64,000 nt of DNA from Hygrocybe punicea (taxonomy: Eukaryota > Basidiomycota > Agaricomycetes > Agaricales > Hygrophoraceae): contig OY744471.1 of assembly GCA_963556145.1 (NCBI GenBank), positions 4,953,590 to 5,017,589 on the forward strand, read 5' to 3'. A program made the translations under genes and the position numbers. The notes under the pieces were generated by a model that was not told the DNA's origin, ran no database searches, and saw only the letters and a list, made by a program, of their open reading frames with translations. How positions within the stretch are numbered: position 1 is the first letter of the stretch; each line of letters starts with the position of its first letter. Shown piece after piece: positions 54,351 through 64,000 of this stretch.

Positions 54351-55269
54351 TAGGGATGAGCATGGGTTTTGGAAACCCGCAGTCTTTCAGTATGGGTTAA
54401 GCCGGTATGGGTCACAGTGTCCAAAAGTGGACACCGTGACCATACTGTTGTAGTAGGAGGTCCTAGGAGGCTTAGTCAGTAGATCACGTGACTCCCTAGT
54501 TGGTTTCCCGATTAGTCAGTAGACTTAGAGAGATTGTCTTCGAGTAGGACTATAGCAGTTTGTTCCAGCTTCCTTGAGCCTGCGACCAGCTCGGGACCCC
54601 CTATCCCCTGCTACACCGTGACCCATACCCACAGTTTGGTGGTGTGTCATGGGTTCATCACACAACCACCACAACCACCTCAATGGCTACGACCAAGGGC
54701 GAGCGAGCGTGCGGTGACCAGACGACCAACCGGAACAGTCAAAGGAAGGAACAGGGAAGTGGCCAGGGGGTGGTGCTCCAACTTCCCAGCCTACAGGTAA
54801 GTCTCAATTTCTGATCAAGTAATGAACTGTAGCTAACTATGCTATGACAACAACAACAACAGCATGGGGCAACAGCATGCAATGACAACGACGCATCCCC
54901 CTCTCGTCCACCTCGCAGACATGCAACGACAACGACGCGTCCCTCTCTCATCCACCTCGCAGACAAGTCCCCCTCTTGTCCACCTCGCAGATGCGCTACA
55001 ACACGTCCAACGGCACATGCCCCCCTTGTTCCCCATCTGGATCACCTCGTGGACAAGCACGTCACGTCAATTGATGCCAGTGCTATATCTGTGAGGTTGC
55101 AGAGTGGAATGGGGGCTGTGGTGGACAGCGGGACACGATGGTACACCACAGGTAGTGTCCCATGGATGTTTGGGTTTGGTGCAGGTCAAAACCGCCCCGG
55201 GTAAGGTGTTCACGGGTACGGGTGCAGTGTCAGCCGAGCCCACCTGTTCAAGACCCGTGGTCAACCCTA
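54351..55269. mobile_element. 919-bp hAT-like element, TAGGGATGAGCA/TAGGGTTGACCA ends
   Basis: A perfect 8-bp TSD TTCCTCGG (54343-54350, 55270-55277). It carries GGGTA/TACCC-rich arms, a short LTR-like insertion (54449-54615), a hairpin module near 54757 and one dispersed palindrome (55045-55096). A second member in opposite orientation begins at 63850. Confidence 0.9.
54449..54615 (+). repeat. Short LTR-like repeat (TGTAGTAGG family)
   Basis: Starts TGTAGTAGGAGG, has TAGATCACGTGAC in the middle and ends CCCTGCTACA. The host phrase CACCGTGACC is present on both sides, so the duplication may be longer than 5 bp; exact limits are uncertain. Confidence 0.55.
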
Positions 55270-55277
55270 TTCCTCGG

Positions 55278-56166
55278 TATCTGTAGCGTCTTGCATATTT
55301 TTATCAAGGACTTCTCACTCCACTCCCGACCCCTCATCCATCTTACCTGCAAAGGTATACCATTCAAATTTGGTGAAGAAGAAGAGACCACCGTAGACTA
55401 CCTCAAGAATGCCGTCATTACATCACCAGTGCTGCATGCTATCGACTACATGCGTGAATGGGAGGTCATTCTCACCATTGATCCCTCTGTCCTCGGAGTT
55501 GGCTTCGTTCTCATGCAAATCCGCACCAATGGAACACATTACCCCAATCGCTTTGGTTCAATATCGTGGAACGAACGTGAAGCCCAATACTCCCAGTCTA
55601 AGCTCAAGCTCTATGGCCTCTTCAGAGCCCTCTGCACCTATCGGATCTTTATTTTTGGTTTCCGCAATCTCACCATTGAAGTCGACGCCAAGTATATAAA
55701 AGGGATGCTCAACAATCCCAACATCCAACCCAATGCGACAATCAACCGATGGATAGCCGGCGTCCTCCTGTTCGATTTCAGACTCGTTCATGTACCCACT
55801 TCCACACACAGTGCACCCGATGGACTTTCCAGATGCCCCCGTGCTGCAGAAGACCCTGAGGAGATTGACGACTCTGACGATTGGCTTGACCACTCCTATC
55901 GTTTCTTTATGGAAGTCATTAACTACCAACCTGTCCCCATGCCATTTAAGCCAATTGCTGTATGTGGCCGTTGCCAAACCACCGCTGACTGGCTCCAAGA
56001 GTTACCAACCGCCCTTGTCTATATGAATCAGGAAGCCATCTCTGACATACCGCGATCCAATAAAGCCTGCGTGGCCGATGCTCGTCTTGCCCTTGTCGAG
56101 ACCTGGTTACGAGATCTAACCCAACCCGTGAACCTCACAGATGAAGAATACCATCTCTTCTTATGA
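55278..56166 (+). pseudogene. RNase H region of the older Gypsy element
   Basis: Continues the RT frame after the MITE. Motifs include VILTIDPSVLGVGFVLMQ, ISWNEREAQYSQSKLKLYGL, RALCTYRIFIFGFRNLTIEV and VPTSTHSAPDGLSRCP. The catalytic Asp in TIDPS remains. It stops at 56164-56166 where the family normally reads on. Confidence 0.85.
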
Positions 56167-57441
56167 TACTCCCTTGAATTCTTCATCACCAATAACAATC
56201 TTTGGTGTAAAGACTGTCACGGGAAACACAAGCTCGTCATACTGCCCGACCGCCGGCTTCAATTACTCAAAGACACTCACAACTCTCTCAGCCATAAAGG
56301 CATATTCTCTGTCCGCACCCGGCTACTCAACCATTTCTGGTGGCCACACCTCAACCACGACGTTAAATGGTATGTCCAGTCCTGCCATCAGTGCCAAGTA
56401 CAGCAAATGCGCTATCACCATATTCCGCCAACTGTCGCTACACCGGCCTCACTTTTCCGCAAAGCATACATCGACACGATGTTTATGCCCCAATCCGGCA
56501 GCTACCAATACATTGTCCAAGCCCATTGCTCCCTGTCTGCTTACCCAGAGTTTCAAATGCTACGCCGCAAGACTGGTTCGACCATTGGCACGTTCCTGTT
56601 CGAAGATATCTTATGCCATTGGGGCGCTCTCGAGGAAATTGTTACCAACAATGGCAAACCCTTCGTGGAAGCTCTCGACTACCTCGCAACCCACTATGGT
56701 ATCTGGCACATCTGCATTTCACCCTATAACTCACAAGCGAACAGACCTGTCGAGCACCATCACCTAGATGTCTGGGAGGCCATTATGAAAAGTTGTGATG
56801 GAGATGAAAAGAAATGGCATATGGTAACTCATTCCATATTTTGGGCTGAACGGGTCACCACGCACAAAAACCTTGGGTACTCGTCCTACTACATTGCACA
56901 CGGAGTAGAGCCGCTTTTTCCGTTTGACTTTGCTGAAGCTACATACATGGCTCCAACACAAGATGCGATGTCAACAACCGACCTCATAGTCATCTGCACC
57001 CACCAACTTCGTAAACGAGAGGCCAACCCCGATTGAGTCAAAGAAAAACTCACCAAGTCTCGGCTTGCATCTGCCCAACAATTTGAAGAGAAATATGTGA
57101 ACACAATCAAAACCTTTGAATTCAAACCTGGCAACCTCGTCCTCATCCCAAACTCACATATCAAAATGTCTCTCAATCGAAAAGCAAAGCCATGATACTT
57201 CAGGCCCATGATTGTCATCAGGAAAACTCACGGCGGATCCTACATACTAGCTGAACTCGACGGTGCGGTTTCTAGATCCCGATTTGCCACTTTCCGAGTT
57301 GTACCCTACCACGCCTACTCAAAAATATCAATAGCATTGGACAATTTCTTACAATACCCCAATGCCAATGATACCGACTCAACTGATCTAGATGATCTGA
57401 CATACCCACCCTCCATAGACCCCTTGCCCGATGATGATTAG
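56167..57441 (+). pseudogene. Integrase of the older Gypsy element
   Basis: Zinc-finger remnants HNSLSHKGIF and CHQCQVQQ, then a core reading AYIDTMFMPQSG (first Asp), VTNNGKPFVEALDYL (Asp replaced by Asn) and NSQANRPVEHHHLDV (Glu retained). A GPY-like C-terminal module follows (FEFKPGNLVLIPNSHI and HGGSYILAELDGAVS). Stops at about 57034 and 57194 break the frame. It is inactive. Confidence 0.85.
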
Positions 57442-57596
57442 GCATTTGTCCATTTTATATTTCTATATTTAGCTTTTCTTCCTTTTCTGACAATACGACA
57501 AATGATGCGAACAGTCCCATGTATTCGGGAGCCATCAGCTTTCCTTAGCTGGGTGAACAAGCTGAACATGTCTTTTGTTATGTACAAGATATATTT
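57442..57596. other. Spacer between integrase and the antisense gene
   Basis: Short AT-rich non-coding spacer; nothing recognised. Confidence 0.4.
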
Positions 57597-59331
57597 TTAT
57601 TTACACAGACACGTTTTTTTGAGGCGGCTGGTCTCGAAATCGCATTTCAGCGCCACCAACATCGCCGATACCTGCTCATGATCCACACAAAGCCTATTGA
57701 ACTGCTGGCCAAACTGGATTAGATGCTTATTTACCTGAACACCCAGGGTCCCCAACTCCTCTGTCAGCACTGCGAGTCGCATGGAAATGCTCCCAAAACT
57801 TTCTATCGCCCCATCAAATGGGTTGGCTCCGGAATCCGCCCTATGCCTTTTTGTCGGCCGCTCTCCATCCGTCTCCTCCTCCTCTTCATCCAATTCCAAC
57901 TCCACCTCTTCAACTTGCTGCTTACTCATCGATGCCCGAGCAGGCCTTGTCCGGATCAGTTTAGTAGTAGACATGAGTGGTTTCCTTGTACCACCCACCA
58001 CCTCTTTTCCCTTACCAGTGTCCATCTTGCATCGTCCCCCACTCGTCCGATGCGTCACATTGGTACACCTCTTCTTCAGCTTGCAGCATCATTCGCACGC
58101 ATATCCTGTAATGCCTCAACACATCTCTTGAGCCTTGATGCAATTCGTGCATGTTTGCAAAGGAAACGGCCCAGTGAACTGTTACGAAGCTCAGTGATTA
58201 AAGAATAAATAACTGACAAGGGAATTCACCATCGTACCAGCCAAGTCTTCGATCTCTACTCCCAGCATATCCACATCATCTACATCGGCCAGTTGCTCTG
58301 GTCCCAGTTTGACGGGGCCCTCTTCTGATCTGACTGCAACTTCGCCCTCCGGAATCGGCCTAGTCTCCGGTTCACCCACGACCAATGTGTTTGCGAGGTT
58401 TGCATGAGCTTGCCGCTCCTCGCTAATCTGCCGTCGATACGCGGTCCACCTCCTGAGTCCACTGCTGCATTTCCTGCTCTATCCTGAGCATCTCCCGCCT
58501 CTCCTCCGCTGCCACTCATTGTAACTCTGCCTCTGCTCATGCCTGTGTCTCCGCCAACCATCTTGCCTCCTATTCCTGCTAGTTAATGGCACAGGTAACC
58601 AATGGGTACAATTAGCTGTACCCGTACCCGCACCCGACGTACCCGTGATCCGACACCCGCCGATTTTACCCATCATTTTGAGCCAAAGATCATCCAAAAC
58701 GGTTAAGTATTGAGGGAGATATAATTAAAACACTCTATTTCAGTGTTTTAATCATATCTCAGTCAATACTTGACCGTTTTAGGTGATCTTTGGCTCAGAT
58801 TGAAGCTGACGGGTACGGGAATCCGTACCCGTACCTATCCGTACCCGTACCTATCCGTACCCGTACATTTTACCCGCACGGGTTTCAATACCTGTGCAAT
58901 ACACTAATTCCGGCGCAGCCGCCTCCTCATCCGCCTGCCATCTAGCCTCTTCCTCTTCCTGCCTCTCTCATTCCGTCACTTCTTTCAGCCATTCTTCGAC
59001 CTCACTTGCATATGATTGACGGTCGGCCCATAGCGGCAGCATTACTGGCCTGATACCACCAGCTCGGAGTTCCGCGACAATCCCATGATAAGCACGCTAG
59101 TGGAATGACATCACCTACTCTAGGACACACATCATTGGCCGGGAGACTCACCATCGCCTTCTTACAGCCACTGATCCATTGCCTAGCCCACCCTTCATTG
59201 CCATCTGCCATTGTGACGAAATCATCGTTATGAAAAACGGTGACCGCGTTGACGGCCTCTTCATAGTCCACCTGGACCTCAGGTTCAATGCTTTCGACGA
59301 ATGCAAGGAAGGTGTCATAGGTTTCGGACAT
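57597..59331 (-). pseudogene. Antisense accessory gene of the older Gypsy element, degenerate
   Basis: The minus-strand gene starts MSETYDTFLAFVESI at 59331. A 55-nt intron (GTGAGT donor, TAG acceptor, about 59109-59163) joins GCKKAM to RAYHGIVAELRAGGI, then SYASEVEEWLKEVTE and an Arg/Glu-rich coiled coil. The MITE at 58580-58906 interrupts the coil, which resumes as AAEERREMLRIEQEMQQWT. The C-terminal part has paired cysteine motifs (TCTNCIKAQEMC, CCKLKKRCTNV) resembling a small zinc cluster, then a KGKEVVGGTRKP tail with acidic and basic tracts. In-frame stops (for example after VTE) show decay. Similar antisense genes accompany basidiomycete retroelements in my recollection. The function is unknown. 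Confidence 0.6.
58580..58906. mobile_element. 327-bp fold-back MITE
   Basis: Ends TAGTTAATGGCACAGGTA and the inverse of TAGTGTATTGCACAGGTA. Flanks ATTCCTGC (58572-58579) and ATTCCGGC (58907-58914) agree at 7 of 8. The arms are full of CCGTACC/GGTACGG. The core inverted repeat GAGCCAAAGATCATC is related to that of 28609-28928. Confidence 0.85.
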
Positions 59332-59500
59332 GGTGGGCGTCTGATGGTGTAGAGGAAAAGACAGATCAATGAAGACGTTTTTTTATTTTTTTTACTTTGC
59401 TGTTGTTTGGCCACTCACGTGATTAGCCACACTCATGTCCCGCGTTTGGGGATCCCATGTTGTCGACCATGGATGGTCTCTATTAAAAGACACAAGGAGA

Positions 59501-60284
59501 TGTAGAGGGTCCTTGACCCTCTGAGGCCGTAAACTCAATATCTCATGAATCCACTCAAACCCGACATCCCTAGCGATCCATGCTCAAACCCAACATAACC
59601 CGATGCATACCGACTAGCACAGCCATTCGCGTACAGGGTCGGTACAACTCCTAAACTCATGGAATCCCAATTATTGCAGACAGATCTCATTGGACTCGAT
59701 TCCCGACCTCGGACTTGCCTTATATACACATCCCCTCGTCCTTTCAGAGATATGTATGAATCTTTAGGTCTTTTTCTTGGATATTCGCTTTCCCCTCCAT
59801 TTTCCTGTCATTGTCATGTCACAACCCACTTATCATTTCCCCATTTCCATTCCCCATTGTTCCCTCTCATCGGCCGAGGACTCTCGTCCGAATCTAGATA
59901 GAGATTTTTGTAGTATAAAAATGGTGCTTAAGCGCCATGTCATAATAAGAAACCAGTCTCCCCATTTCCCCTCACTCAGAGTTAGTCTCTCAGTAAAATC
60001 CATTGCTCATACCACTTGTCGGTTCCCTTGACACTCTCCCCATCATTCTACCGTCCCTATTCCTACATCCCTCATCACCCAACACCAAACCCACCATACC
60101 TGACATCGTCAGCTTTGTTGGCTTCGACTGGTCTCGATATATTTCAGTAGTTTTACTCAGTGGCTTTCTACCATTTATCTCTTATCATTTTACTGAAGCT
60201 TGCTAGACTATTCCTTGTCACTTTTACGCTGACACCCCCAGGCTAGGATCATAGTTCTGCAGCCACCCTGACCTCACCACTACA
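59501..60284 (+). repeat. 3' LTR of the older Gypsy element
   Basis: 784 bp, matching 50890-51673 with scattered substitutions. Confidence 0.9.
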
Positions 60285-60895
60285 ACAGTCTCTTGTGAGT
60301 AAGCTGCTGCCAATTGATGGCACAAGAGCTGCTGCAGCCAATCTAGACGAAATTGGAATGCTGTCTCTTGGGACCAAATGACTACATCTGGGTCAAGGAA
60401 TGAATGGATGGCGCTGATAGAGACAATCCTGCAAGACCCGCTCCCAGGACCCTGGTTAGGTACAGGAAGAGCACTCTCAGACTAGCTCCATTGCACCTCT
60501 ATCATGTCACCTAGAAACCATTCCAACATCACAAGAAGAGCCTCATTGGCAACCCGGTCCATAGAATCACCTTGAAGGATGAGGCGTTGTTCCAACGATA
60601 CAATGCACAGCACCCAATGATCGCCATCTTTGTTCAAATTGAAGGAAATGAATCAGGGAAGGTCGGTAAGAAGTGATTCATGAGGTATGTTAAGGACTTT
60701 GAAAAATGTCTCGCTCAATGGGCGTTTGTGAACATTGTGTGAAAGATCACAGGAAGAAAGAGCACAAAGTGTGCGTTATATCACAAATTGACACTGCACA
60801 TAATCTGATAAGCCCAAGCGTCAAGAATGCACTCACCGAGCCAGTTTTCACCAAGAAGTTCGTGCAAGGTGCAAAGATCAGGAACACTTAAGTCC
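60285..60895 (+). other. Degenerate coding-like remnant
   Basis: A protein-like plus-strand frame in pieces, best preserved at 60706-60891 (CEHCVKDHRKKEHKVCVISQ then FTKKFVQGAKIRN). I do not recognise the family. Stops and frame changes mark it as a relic, cut at 60896 by the MITE. Confidence 0.35.
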
Positions 60896-61096
60896 TAGTG
60901 TTGCCTAAAACCGGTCGACCAGGAAAAGCTGATCCCAGTCCTGAACTTTTGATGCACAACAAGGGGTTTCCTAGGCTCTCATTTTGTAGCCCTGGTCCAC
61001 AGCTACAGAATAAGAGCCTAAGAAACCCCTGGTTGTGCATCAAAGGTTCAGGACTGGGATCAGCTTTTCCTGGTCGACTGGTTTTAGGCAACACTA
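60896..61096. mobile_element. 201-bp hairpin MITE, TAGTGTTGCCTAAA family, copy 2
   Basis: Ends TAGTGTTGCCTAAAACCGG and the inverse, perfect TSD TTAAGTCC (60888-60895, 61097-61104). It has the same length as 25418-25618 and shares the arm phrases AAAGCTGATCC and TTTGATGCACAAC; other parts of the arms differ but remain complementary. Confidence 0.93.
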
Positions 61097-61104
61097 TTAA
61101 GTCC

Positions 61105-62261
61105 TTAGGAAACCCACACAGTTCTGTGTTAACCCGTGAACGAAGAAGGTAGTCTAAGTTGGCAGGACTCAGCAAGGCGTGAGAACGGACAACATCAACA
61201 ATGGATAATAATCTGGTCATGTGCTGGCGGAACAACAATGCATTTGACCAATGTCACACATCACGAAAGTGCACAGAGAACACAATTCCTGCAATCTTTG
61301 CAGTAAGAAGGTGCAACATACACCCAATGTGGTGATTCACCTTGAGTTTCAATAACCATGGACCGTTTACCCCTTGCATATTGCTCAGATTGGTCACCTA
61401 GAAAGACATGGATGTCTCTCAGAGATGGAATCAAACCATCACCAAGCAGAAATGTGGTGGTCGTGGGCACGGTTTCTGACCATCCAATAAATTGCACCGA
61501 ATTGTCAGAAAGGGAGGCTGGAATCATGAAGGTGGTACATTGGTCGATTGTGAGTGCTGTAAGATGACCAAGTGAGAAAGGAACTCAGGAGGTGAGGCTT
61601 CATAAGCTGAGTACCCTTCAAGATACTTAATTGGAATAACCATCTCTAACCCCAGGAGAGACTCGGTGTCAGAGATGTCGCCGGAATTACCACCACCACA
61701 GACATAGCCTAATGGAGAGCAAGTTAGATAGATACCCCCGCCACTGAAATGAACTCTCAACTCACATCGATGCCCATAGTCAGGTGGAATGTATGACTGA
61801 AGAGATAAATTCAAGGTATTGAACATGTCAAAGGAAGCGTCTTAGAGAAATCTGGGTAGAAATACATGGTGCACTCGTGGTACATATACAGTTCATGAAT
61901 ATGAGCCCTGGACAAAAAATGATGGAGGTTGATCAAGAAAAAAATGACAGGGATATCCTCCTGAGCACTAATCTGCATTCCTTGAAATTGGAACAATGGA
62001 AGGGTCATGAAATTTTTTGACCGCAATCTTGATGACACAAAGCAGTCAGATGTAGCAGTTAGCCATTATGCCACTGCAATTAACCCCTACTCTGTGCTAA
62101 CAGAAGCTATATACTCATTTCCAAACAAATACAAACATCGGATCAACTATACTAACACTTGCATCGGAACAAACATTCTGAATGGATAGGGGTTTCCTTT
62201 TTAATGCTGTACAATAAGAAGGTCAAGCATTGCTGATAGCTGTGGATGTATATCCTGCCCT
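61105..62261 (-). other. Unassigned minus-strand coding-like pieces
   Basis: Frames at 61261-61527, 61524-61826 and 61811-62038 read like fragments of one multi-exon protein (for example ESPHWVYVAPSYCKDCRNCV; MVIPIKYLEGYSAYEASPPE; EDIPVIFFLINLHHFLSRAH). I recognise no family and cannot model the exons. They may belong to a multi-copy hypothetical gene. Confidence 0.3.
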
Positions 62262-63634
62262 ATGAAAATGGAGGAAAACAATAGGAATCTATTGAGAAGA
62301 TCTGCAATACAAAAATGCAAACACCATACAAACATCACAAGTTCATGGAGAATGAACATGATGCACTGTCATAATATCAATAACGATCGAAAACAATTCA
62401 TGATAAAACAGTTGGAAATGGTGCGTGAATTATACCCCCCAGTCCCACTTGGCAAATGGACACCTATTACAATTTCAAAACTGCATGTCAGTACATATAC
62501 CATTGAAGGAATTCATATATTCAACTCTACTGTACAGCTGAACATTTAAGCAATCTCATATCTACATGGATGGACAATGATGACAGCCAACTTGCCAATT
62601 CTACAAATGTATGTTCAATTCTTATGATGTACACTGTGTTTCATTACATTTGCAGATTTCAAATATCAATGTAGTGCATAATGACTCACCAGATTGCTGG
62701 AAACTTACATGGCTGAGCACCGATACCACTGAGCATAAAGAGCTTGTCTTAAGCTTACAAGTGATATTGGTGGCCAAAGACCTACCACTGATCATCAGCA
62801 GGTAGATTATTTCATCATATAGAATCATAGACAATTAATATACATATGTTTTTCAGACCACCCGAACGTCAAACACCATTTCTCCATCAAAGCATCCTTA
62901 TCACAGGCCTCAACATACCATTATTCGAATCATACATTGACAACCTCTGAATCTTACACCAGAAACTTGGTCATCACTTCCCAGAACATGCAATGCTGGA
63001 CTTCACGTCAACCACCTATATTGAATACACTGCATTATCTATTGGCACCTGATATTTAACTGACCACCAACATGACAAAGTTTCATACAATATTCCATTC
63101 GAACACAATGTCAATCCCAAAGGCATACTGTCATCCATGAGCAATACTCGATACTTGCATGGGACAGACAATGAGGTCCTTTATTTCAAGTTGACGTCAG
63201 ATGGAGGTCAGCATTGGTGAGTACTCAGCACAACAATAGTTTGGCTATCAATAATGACATAGATGATAGCTTTGTACCTGCCAGTCCGACTTGCTTCAAA
63301 ATTGGTGACATTGTAGAAGTCCAGATAACAGTATCAGCAGTTCCAGTTAAGAACAACAAATTCAAGATGATTCTCATGATCAATCTGCGCTCATTAGCAC
63401 TGGTCGACAGCGAGTTTACTGAGGTAAGAAACATATCAATTCAATGAATAATAACTAATGTACACACAGAATGCGACAATAAGTCGAATCAAGACACCTC
63501 ATCCTTCTCTCAATACAATGACAAGGATTAATATCAAATGTAATGTGGGATATGTCCAGTTGACTGATGATGGTGAAGATGTCATAGAAACCCAAAGACA
63601 TTTGACAAACCTCAGGATGAATGAAACCGATTAA
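62262..63634 (+). pseudogene. Multi-copy basidiomycete hypothetical gene, degenerate
   Basis: Plus-strand pieces separated by probable introns. 62611-62805 reads NVVHNDSPDCWKLTWLS. 62860-63210 reads FEHNVNPKGILSSMSNTRYL after stops at about 62948 and 63048. 63214-63447 has FKIGDIVEVQITVSAVPVKN followed by LRSLALVDSEFTE. The last exon (about 63471-63634) ends RMNETD. The GDIVEVQ...VPVK...LRSLALLD pattern is, in my recollection, frequent in agaricomycete repeat-associated proteins of unknown function. In-frame stops suggest it is broken. Confidence 0.45.
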
Positions 63635-63849
63635 CATCCATTATAATTACATTGTACACTCACATGTATTCTATGATGCAATCTCATAATCCATGAATAT
63701 CAATTATATATAATATTATTTTCTGCAATACATTCACAAGTGAAATAACAACACAAATACTTTCATAAAGTGACTGGATATCTGAGTATTATTTAATCGT
63801 AAAAAGTCCTCATCATTTTCCTGTGAATATAACTATTCAAACCGATATG
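63635..63849. other. AT-rich spacer
   Basis: Nothing recognised. Confidence 0.4.
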
Positions 63850-64000
63850 TAGGGTTGACCATGGGTCTTGAACAGGTCGGGTCATCTGACACCACACCCA
63901 TACCCGTGAACACCGTACCTGGGGCGGTGTTCACCTGCACCCGCACCCCAATATCCATGGGTAACAATGGTACACCCTACCCATGGTGTACCGTCGCGTC
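63850..64000. mobile_element. Start of a hAT-like element, cut by the window edge
   Basis: Starts TAGGGTTGACCATGGGTCTT, matching the inverted right end of the element at 54351-55269, and continues with its ACCGTACC-rich arm. The other end lies beyond the window. Confidence 0.65.

Larger units (their letters stand above)
50890..60284 (+). mobile_element. Older degenerate Ty3/Gypsy element with an antisense accessory gene
   Basis: LTRs at 50890-51673 and 59501-60284 are both 784 bp, start TGTAGAGGG and end CCACTACA, and differ at many scattered positions, mostly transitions. The polypurine tract AAAAGACACAAGGAGA lies just before the 3' LTR. The primer-binding region after the 5' LTR starts TCTGGAGCTCACC. 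Gag, RT, RNase H and integrase follow on the plus strand with multiple stops and frameshifts. Flanking 5-mers (CACGG, ACAGT) do not match, so the TSD is lost or the ends recombined. Two MITEs are nested inside. Confidence 0.9.

Noticed and set aside
50885..60289. A 5-bp target duplication for the older Gypsy element
   Set aside because: CACGG and ACAGT do not match; I do not claim a TSD there.
8100..64000. tRNA or rRNA genes
   Set aside because: No complete tRNA cloverleaf or rRNA segment was recognised; the tRNA-Met-like 14-mer at 36607 is a primer site only.

Overview
The window looks like transposon-rich DNA from a filamentous basidiomycete, probably an agaricomycete. The reasons are short GT-AG introns of about 45-70 nt, a DUF6535 membrane protein, a fungal DUF2235 hydrolase, and retroelements (chromodomain Ty3/Gypsy, Copia, DIRS-like tyrosine-recombinase, MULE and hAT) of the kinds common in these genomes. 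I cannot assign a genus.

Layout. 179-4725: a complete hAT DNA transposon with a multi-exon transposase and a perfect 8-bp target duplication (TSD). 5345-5697: a 69-bp minisatellite. 6150-8082: a spliced DUF2235 gene. 8070-8702: an ORF with a SAM-like segment, cut by a non-autonomous hAT element (8713-11616) that itself carries two nested elements. 12140-14933: simple repeats, an old LTR fragment and another hAT-like element (13152-14154). 14934-36998: a nested block in which a hAT-type MITE was split by a Copia element (15396-36864). That Copia element was later hit by a young chromodomain Gypsy element (17325-24472), two hairpin MITEs, a second copy of the 8713 family, and a fold-back element that was split in turn by a 6.4-kb LTR element without recognisable pol (30114-36493). 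Almost every layer is proved by matching TSDs. 37458-41040: the most gene-like stretch, with a divergent, 5'-truncated N-myristoyltransferase-like gene next to a DUF6535 gene, both on the minus strand. 41223-46092: a palindromic MITE and a DIRS-like retrotransposon. 47090-50060: a WD40 remnant and a decayed MULE transposase. 50890-60284: an older degenerate Gypsy element with 784-bp LTRs and an antisense accessory gene. 60285-64000: degenerate multi-copy ORFs, one 201-bp MITE and the start of another hAT-like element.

The best lead is the young Gypsy element and its partner. Its Pol carries a chromodomain followed by what looks like an ASCH/PUA-like domain. A third ORF runs into the LTR and stops inside the TATA box. 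The 5' transcript end is predicted to fold onto the primer-binding site over 11 nt. The pol-less LTR element at 30114-36493 has the same arrangement with compensatory base changes, and shares a 45-nt identical block at the polypurine-tract/LTR junction. This suggests a self-priming autonomous element mobilising a non-autonomous partner. A second lead is a 50-54 bp palindrome found nine times inside or near different hAT-like elements.
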